29,124 bases of DNA from Saccoglossus kowalevskii (lineage: Eukaryota; Hemichordata; Enteropneusta; Harrimaniidae). A program made the translations under genes and the position numbers. The stretch is taken from assembly GCF_000003605.2 (NCBI RefSeq), contig NW_003105102.1:352393-381516 (forward strand). The letters are read 5' to 3'. Below are positions 8,940 to 19,672 of this stretch, in pieces (the first letter of the stretch is position 1; the number at the start of each line of letters is the position of its first letter). Below the pieces are notes generated by a model, which worked only from the letters and a program-made list of their open reading frames with translations, made no database searches and was not told where the DNA came from.

Positions 8940-10439
8940 ACTCGTTTTATTAATTTCAGAAACATAACTCTAGTAGATACTGTCAACTTAAGTCACAAGT
9001 TTTAACATACTAACAACTGAGCAATAATTATCATTTACGAAAAAAACGCACACTATATTCTGATATATTTGACCATAAAATCATTTTAGGAGAGCCCAAA
9101 AGTGAACGGCCCTTTAAATGTATCTGTGTGAAGGGAACATCATGGTTTTTCTAAGTGGGCAGTTCTAGGTCATTTCCTAGAGGCGGGCTATTAGTATTAG
9201 CTTTTATTTAAACGAATGATGGCTGCATCCTGGGACAGTGCTTGGTAAAACAGTGACATAGTGACATAGTTGTTGCACAATTCATCCTTTTCAAATGTTT
9301 TGCCCTAAAGTTAGAAAATAATTTTGAGCTGGGCCCGACTTTTTACCACAAAAACTCACTACTCCTGTATTATTAGGTGTTTTTATGTTATAATGTTCAA
9401 TCTGGAAAAAAAGTTTGTTTAATCTGAAAAATGTATTTCTTTGTTGTTTCGTTGGCCTGTAGTGCCATTTTATTCTGCTCGCATACACCTCAACGTTTTG
9501 TATTGAATATGCGAGTGTTTTTCTGTGCTGATTATAAAGTGGTTTCAAGTGGTGTTTGTAACATTCATAATATTAGTAATAGGTAAAATTTTGTGACACA
9601 GAGTTATACAATTTTAACATTAATTTGTGGCATACTTTTAATCGAATTTACATTCCAAATTATTTTCCATAATCTGATAATGGAGAAAAATTGATTCCAT
9701 GCATTTATGATTTATATGTATTGCATTTAAAATAGAGACTATACATTTATTTTCCAAAAGTATATTATATAACAATAATTTATTGATCAATAACAAAATA
9801 AGAAATACAAGAAATTACCAATTTGGTTTGTTTTTGCTGCATTGCCGCTTATAATTTCTTTGACACAGAAGTTACATATATTGAATGTATTTTCAACGGT
9901 AGAATTGTCATTGAAATGACTGCGAGAATATGTTGACTGTAATACAGGATGATTATTTATGCGCATGCACGTGCTAGATGCTAATCTTTTGCACTGATCA
10001 AAGTTAAATCACGAAGAATAATTATTAATAATTTAATTTGAATAATTCATAATGCAAATAGTAATTGGAATATTAACGGCTCCAATCTGCAGGTAAATGT
10101 TCATTACGGGAATTTTGGGGATTACGAATATGGCGTCTGGTAAGCTACCCCAAGCAATCAAACCACGACTTTAGCCAGTGACAGTGCCGTTTGCATCTGG
10201 CTGATTTGTGGAAATACGATGGGTCCACTGTGTTGTCACAGCATGCGTCGTCATTGACGCGCTCAATTGTGCACAGTAGATGTGACCCAATACTAACTGG
10301 TTATGCCAGCTAGTTTAATATCCCCCTCCACAGAATCAGAATATTAACAAATCGCAGATAACGACGGGATTCGACTGACAGTTTGTCTCAACCTTGCCAC
10401 ATGGAGAAAGAAAGAGCAGGGATTTATATGACGAGTGCT
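8940..10439. other. Intergenic DNA between convergent P450 copies
   Basis: I see no gene. The DNA is AT-rich with scattered short frames that resemble nothing known to me. An 18-base string, tccacagaatcagaatat, occurs near 10,328 and again near 23,373, perhaps from a dispersed repeat. Confidence 0.5.
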
Positions 10440-11563
10440 CTTGAATGTACAAACAAATAATATTGATAATTTATTAATGATAAATAATGCATCATATTTG
10501 AGATTCTAGCATATTACATTTGCTATCAAAAAGTGAGATCAATGTTTGAGCTACCTATAAATGTCATACTGTACTTCACTGGTGATAAGTATAGTTCTGT
10601 CACCAGTCTAAGATACACTTAAAGGTATATGAAAAAAATTGCTCTTAGCTATATGAGAAATCACAATTCAGGCGCACTTCATTTCGCATGATTACGCAAT
10701 AGAGCGTAGTGATCTCAAAGGAACACAATACATACCACCATACAACTAGACGGTCAACGAGAGAGTTGGGGCGAAGACCGAGTGGACGACAGATCGGTTC
10801 AGTACGGCTAATCACTCTGAATTGGCGTACAATTAGGCCTCGGAACGTGCAACTCTGGGTGTGTGTTGTATTATAAATGATGAAAACTATATGCAGAAAC
10901 TTGTGTTATTATTGTTGAGCAGTTAAAATATCACCTATGCAATTCTCAGAAGGTACCATCCATCCACGCAACCAACCCAAACACTACAGAAGAGCAAGCA
11001 ACCCACGCGAGAACCCGATGACATTTCCATAAACATTTGTCATTCTGTGTCACATGTCGTACAGTGCTTGGAAATATTATTTGAAAAGACAATTGTTTGT
11101 GAATATTATTTATTAATATTTTTACTTGAGATGTAGATATGCATGATGGATAGAATATACATGTCGAAAATATAAAGGCATCACACCATTAATTATACAT
11201 TATTTTTGAGTTTTCACTGTTTTCGTCAAAACCACAGTCACAATAAAAATATAATAAATAGCCATACTGTACACGAATATATACCGTACCAAGGTTTCCA
11301 CTATATGTACACTATATGTGTACGTTAAGAATACAAGAGAGACTGATTATTCGCTCTCGTCCATAACTTGGGAAGTGAACTGTAAATTACATAATTAACT
11401 GTGAAAGCGATTTGTGTCTTATGACAGTAGGGTATGGGAAAATCAAATTAATTGTATCGATTAATATTAAAGAAACCTACACCACATGAGATGGTTAAAA
11501 AGCAGCAGCAATATTAATGCATATCACCACATGTTTTGGAACACGTTGTTCCTGGTATGACTA
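10440..11563. repeat. 3' flank of copy B, duplicated at 27.3-28.14 kb
   Basis: Two blocks align with the flank of copy C in the same orientation: about 10,500-10,640 with 27,370-27,480, and about 11,380-11,560 with 27,535-28,135. Shared strings include tttgtgtcttatgacagt, aaacctacaccacatgagat and gttgttcctggtatgact. About 390 bases near 10,640-11,025 are present only in the copy B flank. No gene is seen. Confidence 0.75.
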
Positions 11564-12150
11564 TTAGTTGTCCGAGTATAAACCCCTCCGGGAAAACGGC
11601 AATTGACGAAAAATTAGGGGGGGATTATAAACGAATAAAGTTAAAACTTATCAGGAGCGATAATTTATGACAATTTATTCATGAACATATCGTCATCGAC
11701 TAGCATCGTCCAAATTAACTTGAGGATCGAAACGAATTTTACCCATTCACGCTAGCCACAATAAGCACTTTTTGCATAAAAACGTAAATAGATTAAGATT
11801 GAAATGTCCGAAAAATTACGGCAAAAAATAAAAAAACTACCATTCAATTTTTTTAAAATCAAAATTGCCGTTTAAGGCCCCAGGGTAAATTTGCGGCAGG
11901 ATCCGGTACTAAATGAAACGCATTTCAAAGTGGATGTACATTAACATTTGCGTATATTGTGCAAACACAAATCAGACGGCCCTTTACAGGGCCATCTCAT
12001 CCTTCAGAAAGAAAACTACCTTTATTCACATACCAAATAATTTTGACAGACCGGGGGGGGTTATAATTGGATAAATTACTTGTTGTAAAATGCTGTAAAT
12101 TTGGAGAGGGGCTTATACCCGAGCTGGCGTTTATACTCGGACAACTACGG
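11564..12150. mobile_element. 587-bp TA-flanked inverted-repeat element (MITE)
   Basis: Both ends carry the inverted repeat AGTTGTCCGAGTATAAAC (from 11,567 inward; complement ending near 12,145), directly next to TA dinucleotides at 11,562-11,563 and 12,151-12,152. The paralogous flank of copy C (about 28,121-28,150) reads cctggtatgactagaatcaa with a single TA and no insert, so this is a true insertion with a TA target duplication. There is no coding frame, so it is non-autonomous. TA duplication suggests a Tc1/mariner or similar superfamily, which I cannot settle. Inside it are homopolymers of g and an inverted pair around gacggccctttacagggccatc (near 11,976). It ends 32 bases past the copy B stop codon. 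Confidence 0.85.
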
Positions 12151-12184
12151 TAGTATCAAACTATTCACCAACAAGTATTTATAT

Positions 12185-12438
12185 TCATTTGCGCCTTTCA
12201 ATGGCAATAACTTCATATGAAACACATCGCATAACCAAACCAGCGCAGTGTCCCTTTAAGCATGGCTTCTTGCTCCCAGGTGGTACCTTAAATGTGTAGT
12301 TTTGAAACAAACTCGTGAAAATGAGAAATAATTCATTCTTAGCCAATGCTTCTCCCATACACACTCGGCGTCCAGCTGAAAAAGGCATGAAACTGTCTGG
12401 GTGTGGCAGCAATGCTCCATCTGCATCCAAGAATCGTT
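12185..12438 (-). CDS. Copy B exon 9, heme-binding loop and stop
   Basis: Acceptor TTATTTTCAG. It encodes RFLDADGALLPHPDSF, then MPFSAGRRVCMGEALAKNEL. The Cys in RRVCMG is the heme thiolate ligand. It ends SYEVIAIERRK with TGA at 12,185-12,187. The alternative reading with a Met upstream of the exon (MSKQHSSHLF) is intronic. Confidence 0.93.
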
Positions 12439-15400
12439 CTGAAAATAAATGAGAACTATGCTGTTTGCTCACTGTTCATGAATGTCAGTTTTAAATACTA
12501 TTTGTTTACATATATTCCGGATATTTATTATCTGGGTAAACATATTGAAACAATGATTTTCACCTGATGTCATTTCATCATATATACCATAGGGTTCATA
12601 TATCTTTCTGTGACTGATTAGACTATGTAGTATTATGTACTTGTTGTCAGTTATTTTCTTCGTGTGAATAGTTTTGTTGGTTCTTTTTTATTTAATTACT
12701 TCTGTGTCAGTCAATTTAATTTGTTTAAATGTTAAGTTTGCAAGTACAAGTGATGNNNNNNNNNNNNNNNNNNNNNNNNNNNNNNNNNNNNNNNNNNNNN
12801 NNNNNTTGTGGTTCTTTTTATTAATTACTCTGTGTCAGTCAATTAATTTGTTTAAATGTAAGTTTGCAAGTACAAGTGATGTCTGCTACCATGTGCCCGA
12901 TGCTACAGATATTCTGACACAGAAAATATGTTCATCGAGAGCTGTGACCATCAAAACAATTCAAGAAAATATGCAACATGTAATATAAAGTGTTAGTTGA
13001 AATTCGATATATACCTTACCTGGACGAAACTCTTCTGGTTTGTCCCAATGTTTCTCATTCATATGGACATTCCACAGGTTACACCAAATCCATGTATCCT
13101 TTGGTACTACATACCCACCTGTATTATATTAAAACAAACGTCGAGTGTTCTGTTGTCCATTATTTGGGGTTCTTTTCATTCACTAAATCTTGCGTTCATT
13201 CGTGTTTTGTATACATGTTGTTCTGTATTCAGTTGCAAGCACACGTTATTCAGTGTTTTCGAATATTTGAATAGTTCAGATATCCTATACGTTGTGTTGT
13301 TTAATTGATATCTACGGGAATGGCATGATTGATATCTCGTCAAGAGTGAAAAGGACACGAGATTTATTCATGTCCTCAATAAGTGTTTTGAGTCGAATGT
13401 TCCTACAATTGTGTTACAATATTTTATTTAGTTGACTTTTTGTTATTTGTTGTGAAAAACACACCACCTACCCACAGACGTATCAACTGTAGTAGCATGG
13501 GGTACGCTAAGCGGTACCACCGGTCTTATTCGCAGAAGTTCACGAATTACTGCTTCACAGTATGGTAGTTTACCCTTATCAGATAACAACGGTAGACGGC
13601 CATCGCCAATGACGTCATCGATTTCACTTTGTACTTTAAACTGTACATCTGGGTAATACGTCAGAAAAGCAACGGCCCAATCTAATAAAGATATGGTGAT
13701 ATCCAAACCCCCTAAAATGCAATTAATTAGAAATGTAGAGTATATTGTAAATTCGTTAGTTGACCCAACTATAAAACTAGTTTTATAGTAAACAAATTAC
13801 GAGAAACACAACCTTCTGTGAATGGGTGTGACATATCGCTATGCAATCGATATAAACAAGACAGTGATCTATATTTAACTAATCATTATTTATTTCTATT
13901 TCTGTTAAACGCTGAATAGTCCAGAAATAAAAGTCATAGTTTGGTTTAAACAATTGTAAAACAAATATTTGTAACGTTTTGTCAATAATGAAATGAAACG
14001 TACCTCCAACTAGATCAGCAAGGGTCTGACGTAGATTAACGTCTGTAAGTTGCTTGGCAAGGTCTTCACCGGCCAACTCTGCTTTACGCTGAATTGATAA
14101 GAGATCGTCGATGAGACTTTTCACGTCATTATTACCTGAGTATATTGTAACAATATGATATTATTTGTAGTAGAACAATTTAGTAATACTATATCTAGAG
14201 TCATTGCTTATATTCCCCAGTCAGATCAGTCAGTATGGTAAAAAGTTTTAAACACTTTAGAAAAATAAATTGAAAGCAATTATGACAAACAAACCAACGA
14301 TGAAATTGGGGCACGCTAATCACCAATGACTAAAATTATGAAATAATTCATGCGAGAGAATTAACAAATATAAAGGACAAACGAAATGATTTTTAAACTG
14401 AAAATGTTAGTAGCAACATTATTCACGACTTTACATACATCTTGTTGAATCACGTCATTTGTCGGCAACTCACACAATTCATGTCACCTGAAATAAGATG
14501 TCATTAACAAGGCATTTCACTTGTGTATTACTTGAGAATATTGTACCAATATGCAAATTCGTTGGAAAGCAACAATTTATGAATAAGTATTCGTATAATA
14601 CATAGTCCCCGTCAAACAGTTCGGTGGAAAACAAATTAAGAAATGCAATATGCAAATAAGTATCGTGTCCATGTATTGATTTATTCAAATTAGCCGCCTT
14701 CATAATTCGTAGCCGTGCAGCACATACTAAATACAACGTCAACGATACCGGAGTTATGTGCCCCTGCTTATCAGCTTATCAGGTTTTTGTTTTCTTCAAA
14801 CAATTAGCAACAAATCAATAATGCGTCGTTTCGTGCAGCTTTCAATACGTCAAAAACCCGCTGTCAATCGTCCAGGCAATAAAACTATTGATGCAAAGTG
14901 TTGGTCAGAGTGTAAGATGTCATTAAAATGTACAGGATTCTTATTTTGCAACCTTCGTGAATTTGTTTCTGTTTGCTTCCTTACGTGTCTGGCAACATTT
15001 GCAGAAACGCCTTATTATTCAATTAAACGGAAAATATAGGTCACCACCCTTGTGCGCCCATTACAACGTCTCTAATTAATTAATTAATTTACTTCTAACA
15101 TGTAAAATGTTTAGAAACATTTGAATCAATTGTATGGAAATGGGATATCAATGCGTCTTTACATTCCCAATATTCCCAAGTTGGTGTTACGTTCAACAGA
15201 ACTCGAATTAATTTGCAACTAGTATATTATTGTTTCAGCTCATAAATGTCATTTATAACTATACCATACGATACAGAAATTTTTCTCAGTGTATTTTCTC
15301 TCAAATTCGAGTTGTCATATTTTGAAATGCGTGTTCAGCCAACATCGTCATGCAACTCCCCTCACACTATCTTATGTCAGACTAAACATGTGACGTCCTT

Positions 15401-18400
15401 CACCGGACGAAATGGTGACTTGAACTTTACCTCATAAGGTACTGATCCATTTGAGTAAATATTTTAATTAGATTTTCTTACCAGAGTCAAATTTGCCTTT
15501 ACTTTCATTGACCTGATTTTGAATTAAGTTGAACCACTCCTTCAGAACTTTCTTTAATCTGTTTACACCAGGAGTAGGTATGTAGCGAAATATTGGAACA
15601 AAGTCAGCGACCAGTCCATTCCCAATAGCTTGATCCAAGTTATTCAGAACTTCGAGAATCTTTAGAAATTCAGGATCGTCATTTTCGAATCTGTGATCAA
15701 ACATATGAAATAGCAATTATATCATATCCATTGAGTGCAAATTTTATAGCAATTATAACATATCTATGCCAATTGAGTGGACCGCCCCTATTTAGGTCAG
15801 CCTCGTATTTGTTGACTGCTTATGTTACAACAGTGAGATTGTTGATTTCAATATGATCGAATGATTCCAAGTCTCACACGAAGCAGAATCACATCAATGA
15901 CAATTTTTTGAGATTCAGCAGATTGTCTATGACTTGGTTGACATGTTTAATGATGAGTATAATCTACTACACCACAATAAATAGATTATTCATTGGTAGT
16001 AGTAGTAGTAACATTGACTTACTTCTTCCCCAAACACATGGAAAGAATGATGTTCCCTACAAGCAGATAAATTAGTGAATGGGGACGAAATGGTTTTCCA
16101 TTTTCTCTAGCGACAGCTCTCTGAAAACTGGGAAAGGCGTCATACCGTATCAGTGATTCTAGTTTGTCTCCACTTGCATAGTTTCTAAAAAAAATGAGAA
16201 AAACATTGATTAGAACTGACTAATTTTACTGTCGTGGGTTTGGCGGGTATGATGATGTTTGAGCTCCTCGGGTCGGACAGTACAAACATTCCCTTGGATC
16301 ATTGCTATCAAGATCTGACCTGCTGGAGATTATAAATGATTTATTTGCTCACATCTTTTGCATATAACATCTTATGCAGACCATATTAGCTGGTTAATAA
16401 AAATATACACCAGTTGGCTTCAGCTTCAGGCAGACTCTTTATTACTGTTGAATACGTGCAACTATATTCTGCATCACGGATGAATAAGTATGTCTGTAAC
16501 TGGTCTATTGGCGGCGTGATTAGGTCTAGACGTGTATACATGTAAGAAAGATTTAATGCTATAAATAGTGCAACCAGATTATTAAACCTACCTGATGGCT
16601 TGGTGTCCTATTTTTCGCTGCAGCTTCCACTTAGCACTGTAGTTACCAAATGTAATGTCTTCACACTCTTCCGCCATCAAACCTGACACTGGGATAATTT
16701 TCATAAAACATTCAAGTAAATTTAATATACACGTCTTTTTTTTCATCTACGAATGACAATGTCATCTCTACGGGCAATAACTATGTACTATGACTGGTAA
16801 TATATATGAATATGCTCAGTGACTTACGTGAATAGTAGTATGGTCTCCCAGCAAAATCGTTCTGTTTCTTCACCAATGCTTCTTTAATAACGTCTACTGT
16901 GTTGAGTACAATCACAGGCTGACTGCCAATCTTGATTGTAAATACATCTCCATATTTCTTACCATATTTTGCAAGAGTTACTAGAGGTTCGTTATCTACT
17001 TCTAATAAATATAATATAAAACCACTTGAAGATTTTATTGCATATAATGAGTTTGGAAGTCTCTGTCATAATGTTTGCTTGGTAAATACTAGTGTCATTG
17101 CCATTGTTATTTGTATATTGGAATATTTTTACCACGTAAACATTATTATTGACATAGGACATTGATAAGAAGAGCATTCCATTACGTGAATAGGTAGTGA
17201 GGGCAATGGTAATTGACAATAAAGACAGTTTAATATACAAGAGGAGGTAGGCAAATTATATTTTTGTTTTTTAATAATATAATTTTCCTACGTCCTGAGC
17301 TTTGACGTTATTAAACACAAACTTCGTTTGAGTAGAAAATGGACGACTCATCGCGTGGTTGTGATTAACCGATTGGGAGGTGTGTGATGCTACACGAATA
17401 TTGGTGTATGGCGCCAGTGATAAAGAGTGACTGTGCGATACCGTTGATCGTTGAATATTGAAACATTGATTAGTTGACGTTGATTAAGTGACAATAGTTC
17501 GAAGTGTTTTGAGCAAACATGATCGCACGTCAGGCTAACAAAATTAATTTACTTAAAGCGGGGGAGTTGTCACTTGCACATGCGTCAGATGGCCATAGCA
17601 TGTCAATGTTTACAAACATGCGTCTACCCATGAGCCTTTGCGTTTTAGCATGTGTTGTTATCATCGCTTAGGACTCAATTCCCGCTTGTGCGCAGGTGAC
17701 GACCCTCTTGATTTAATCACTTAGCAAGTCAAAAACAAAATCAACGAATTAATAATGTCAGCGCGTGGCATCAATATCTTAGAGTTATCGCCGTCTAGGA
17801 TTCAAAATAGATTCCCAAATATATTGATTCTCAAATGATTGCGTAAGCTGTTGTATTTGGTTCTGCGCGAACCAGGCCTAAATCAACTTTTGTTTGGCCG
17901 ATTATGAACAAAAGACAAGCTCCAGCAATTATTTTAAGAGGCGTAAATATGGTGGCCACTGCATAATGCTCACAATGGCGCTGACTCGTAGACAGGCAAT
18001 GTTTCGGCTGACAATATAATTTGAAGTTTTTTATTGGAGCAGTAATATTTAACCCTTTTGGGCTACGTAACATCCCATAATATTATACATACATAGACAA
18101 TTGTTGGAACGTGGAGCTAATCGCGCCTACTTTGAAAATCAAAGACGGTGCTGATAAGACCCCCACCCCTTCGAGGGGGTTTAAACGTCATTATTTTAAA
18201 TCTCTTTACTAAAACAGATGTGAACTCTGAACTAATAATTTATATCGCGTGGTATTGTACTGGATACAAATATTGCTTTGAATATAATTGTTTTATCGCT
18301 TGAATATTATTGCATACATTTATGTTATGTTATATTTTAAGTATTTAAAGTATTTTGTCTATTGCATTTATTGAGTGTGTTTATTTCGATCACAGCCTTT

Positions 18401-19002
18401 TTATTTATTTGTATTTCTTGTGCACATTCAAGTACTAGTACACTGATGAATTTACTGTGGATATATATAAATAAATATATAAATATTGTTGTTAGTTTTA
18501 ATAAAACACGCGCTTATGTGATGTCAGGAACTGTGATATCGATTCACAAAATATGATTTCGCTTGCATCATTATTCTGGAATTATTTGATCTGTAAACTG
18601 ATAAATATAGATACACTACGGTAAATATGCGTCGACAAAATAAGTTATTTTGTACGTTTTCAAAAAAGTTCAAATCGCCGGACGTCGTGTGAAGTAGATT
18701 CCGATAATGAAATTGATTGGTTCGCATTTATGCGTGTGTGTGTTTTGAATCACAAGGCCAGGGCTAGTAGAATCCATATGATAGGTCAGGTATGGGACTA
18801 ATAACATTGTTTTAAGCTTGATAACTTCATACTCACCAATCATATTGCCAATAAACGGATATCCCATTGGTCCAGGTGGAAACCCAGATGGTTTACGTAA
18901 ACTGAACAATCCATATGTTATGATAAACACCAACAACAGTAAAATAACATTAGTTGGAGTGTTAAGAATATCAAAGATATTATGCAGGATATAAGTGATC
19001 AT
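12185..19002 (-). CDS. Cytochrome P450, clan 2 (CYP17/CYP1-like), copy B, nine coding exons
   Basis: This is a heme-thiolate monooxygenase, expected to sit in the endoplasmic reticulum membrane and use NADPH-P450 reductase. The substrate is unknown. Coding exons: 18837-19002, 16828-17001, 16592-16682, 16023-16184, 15482-15690, 14004-14135, 13472-13711, 13020-13118, 12185-12438. They total 1,527 bases (508 residues) with all junctions GT-AG and in phase. The protein has an N-terminal membrane helix (residues 18-34), the hinge FPPGPMGYPF, WKLQR in helix C, ELLR in helix K, PERF, and the heme loop FSAGRRVCMG. The I-helix reads GGLDIT, so Ile replaces the usual Thr. Length and motifs suit a working P450. 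The CYP17-like call rests on IRELLRIRPVVPLSVPH and PERFLDADG. A CYP family name cannot be given. Confidence 0.92.
12756..12805. other. Assembly gap of 50 N inside intron 8
   Basis: A 50-base run of N. Sequence on its left (about 12,672-12,755) and right (about 12,806-12,881) is nearly the same: both read gttctttttt-type text, then tgtgtcagtcaatt, ttgtttaaatg, then aagtttgcaagtacaagtgatg. The differences are single-base indels, mostly in homopolymers. The gap is inferred to be an unmerged overlap, with no missing exon. Confidence 0.9.
13020..13118 (-). CDS. Copy B exon 8, PERF approach
   Basis: It encodes GYVVPKDTWIWCNLWNVHMN and HWDKPEEFRP, then the split Glu that completes PERF with exon 9. 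Acceptor AATACAG, donor G|GTAAGG. It is 99 bases, the same as the copy C exon 8, with which it shares most residues. Confidence 0.92.
13472..13711 (-). CDS. Copy B exon 7, I and K helices
   Basis: Acceptor CATTTTAG, donor G|GTAGG. It opens GGLDITISLLDW. In most P450s this is (A/G)GxDTT, with the first Thr helping deliver protons to bound oxygen. Here that position is Ile and only the next Thr remains. Helix K is CEAVIRELLRIRPVVP, with ELLR giving the conserved Glu and Arg. It ends HATTVDTSVG. Confidence 0.92.
14004..14135 (-). CDS. Copy B exon 6
   Basis: Acceptor ATACTCAG, donor G|GTACG. It encodes NNDVKSLIDDLLSIQRKAEL and DLAKQLTDVNLRQTLADLVG, helices H and the start of helix I. It ends phase 1 after the first Gly of the I-helix kink. 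Confidence 0.92.
14136..15481 (-). other. Copy B intron 5 (1,346 bases), expanded
   Basis: The same intron in copy A is only 368 bases. About 14,140-14,485 aligns with the copy A intron. The remaining kilobase is extra and includes a decayed partial exon 6 with its upstream intron. The rest (14,610-15,480) holds a (taat)n run near 15,070 and no recognisable gene. An open plus-strand frame of 93 codons at 14,758-15,039 resembles nothing I know. Confidence 0.75.
14485..14535 (-). pseudogene. Relic second copy of P450 exon 6, 5' part
   Basis: It reads NTQVKCLVNDILFQ, aligning with NNDVKSLIDDLLSIQ at the start of the real exon 6 and with the NTKVKSL of copy A. The preceding intron end, TTGGTACAATATTCTCAAG, aligns with ACAATATACTCAG before the true exon. 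About 85 bases of intron further upstream also align. The acceptor is decayed to CAAG, and the similarity stops after 45 bases at a CAG|GTGACA. It is inferred to be a tandem duplication scar. Confidence 0.75.
15482..15690 (-). CDS. Copy B exon 5
   Basis: Acceptor TGATCACAG, donor G|GTAAGA. It begins FENDDPEFLKILEVLNNLDQ and continues GLVADFVPIFRYIPTPGVNR, the F-G region that usually shapes substrate access. DDPEF and the later YIPTPG are typical of CYP17/CYP1-like proteins. Confidence 0.92.
16023..16184 (-). CDS. Copy B exon 4
   Basis: Acceptor TTTTTTTTAG, donor AA|GTAAGT, phase 2 both ends. It encodes NYASGDKLESLIRYDAFPSF and LIYLLVGNIILSMCLGKK, covering helices D-E. It is about 80 percent identical to the copy A exon 4 relic. 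Confidence 0.92.
16592..16682 (-). CDS. Copy B exon 3, helix C
   Basis: It encodes LMAEECEDITFGNYSAKWKL followed by QRK. The WxxxR of helix C (W-K-L-Q-R) normally contacts a heme propionate. Donor AG|GTAGG, phase 2. The acceptor is ambiguous: CAG ending at 16,683 (used here, 508 residues) or CCCAG ending at 16,689, which would add two residues (510). Confidence 0.88.
16828..17001 (-). CDS. Copy B exon 2
   Basis: Acceptor TTATTAG, donor C|GTAAG, phase 1 at both ends. It encodes EVDNEPLVTLAKYGKKYGDV, the beta-1 strands (FTIKIGSQPVIVLN) and FAGRPYYYS, matching the usual N-terminal fold of clan-2 P450s up to the FxGRP motif. Confidence 0.92.
17002..18836 (-). other. Copy B intron 1 (1,835 bases)
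   Basis: This is the largest intron of the gene. No exon-like P450 text was found. It holds an imperfect C-rich/G-rich hairpin near 18,160-18,181 (gacccccaccccttcgagggggtt) and an AT-rich tail. Frames of 60-80 codons here resemble nothing known to me. Confidence 0.7.
18837..19002 (-). CDS. Copy B exon 1: membrane anchor and Pro-rich hinge
   Basis: ATG at 19,000-19,002 opens MITYILHNIFDILN, a hydrophobic stretch VILLLLVFIITYGLF, a basic stop-transfer LRK, then GFPPGPMGYPFIGNM. Donor is G|GTGAGT, phase 1. This is the microsomal P450 start. The acceptor-like TTGTTTCCAG ending at 19,018 lies 15 bases upstream of the ATG, so the 5' untranslated region is probably spliced. Confidence 0.92.
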
Positions 19003-19016
19003 GATTCTGATCGAAA

Positions 19017-19018
19017 CC
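19017..19018 (-). promoter_or_regulatory. Probable acceptor of a 5' leader intron
   Basis: The minus strand reads TTATTGTTTCCAG|GTTTCGATCAGAATCATG, a good pyrimidine tract and CAG 15 bases before the P450 start codon. This suggests a non-coding first exon upstream. Not proven without transcript data. Confidence 0.5.
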
Positions 19019-19672
19019 TGGAAACAATAAAATAGAGTAGCTGCAGACTACATAGCCAAAAGATATGTCCACCTCATGTTTACTAATATATTTTATATCA
19101 CACATGTGTATCTAGTGACTGATGTAAGTCTGAATGAAGCCACGTGACACCGTTCAGGTAATTTAGATTTCCAAGATGGGGGCCAAGATGACTGCCGCAA
19201 TCTATTTTAAGCCATAACAGGATTTATAAATACGATATGATGATGATTTTTAAGGGCGGATAAAATAGGTGACCTTTTCAACGAATTATCAACACAGCAT
19301 ATATATCATGTAGATTTTCTGCATTTTAGCATTTTTTAAAATATTGTAATATTACTATTAATTTATTAATGTTTCAGTGTTGTGTCTTAATACTACCTGA
19401 TATTAGATTGGTGACGTTGTACTGAATGAATTCCCAATACAGTAAGGATTTCGAAAGCACGATTTTTATCCTACTATGCACTCAAAAGCGGAAAGCAGAC
19501 AGTCCAACATAATAGTTGCCCTTTCGGATCGCCAAGAACACTGGTCAACATATACAAATTGTGAAGACAGAATAAATAAGTATTTTACGCTCGCAAGAAG
19601 TCCATGCATTAAATACTGCAACATTATCATGTGATATAAGACTGCACCATCACGGACCATTATATTGCTTAC

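Noticed and set aside
12674-12988. A 104-codon plus-strand frame
   Set aside because: It runs across the 50-N gap and through intron 8 of copy B on the other strand. It has no family resemblance and repeats itself because the gap flanks are duplicated.
13443-13706. The exon 7 frame extended to its first Met and past the donor as a separate protein
   Set aside because: The ends are intronic. Splice sites at 13,472 and 13,711 give an in-phase join with exons 6 and 8.
18155-18185. Hairpin resembling a bacterial terminator
   Set aside because: It lies in a eukaryotic intron, so a rho-independent terminator has no meaning here. A chance C-rich/G-rich pairing is more likely.
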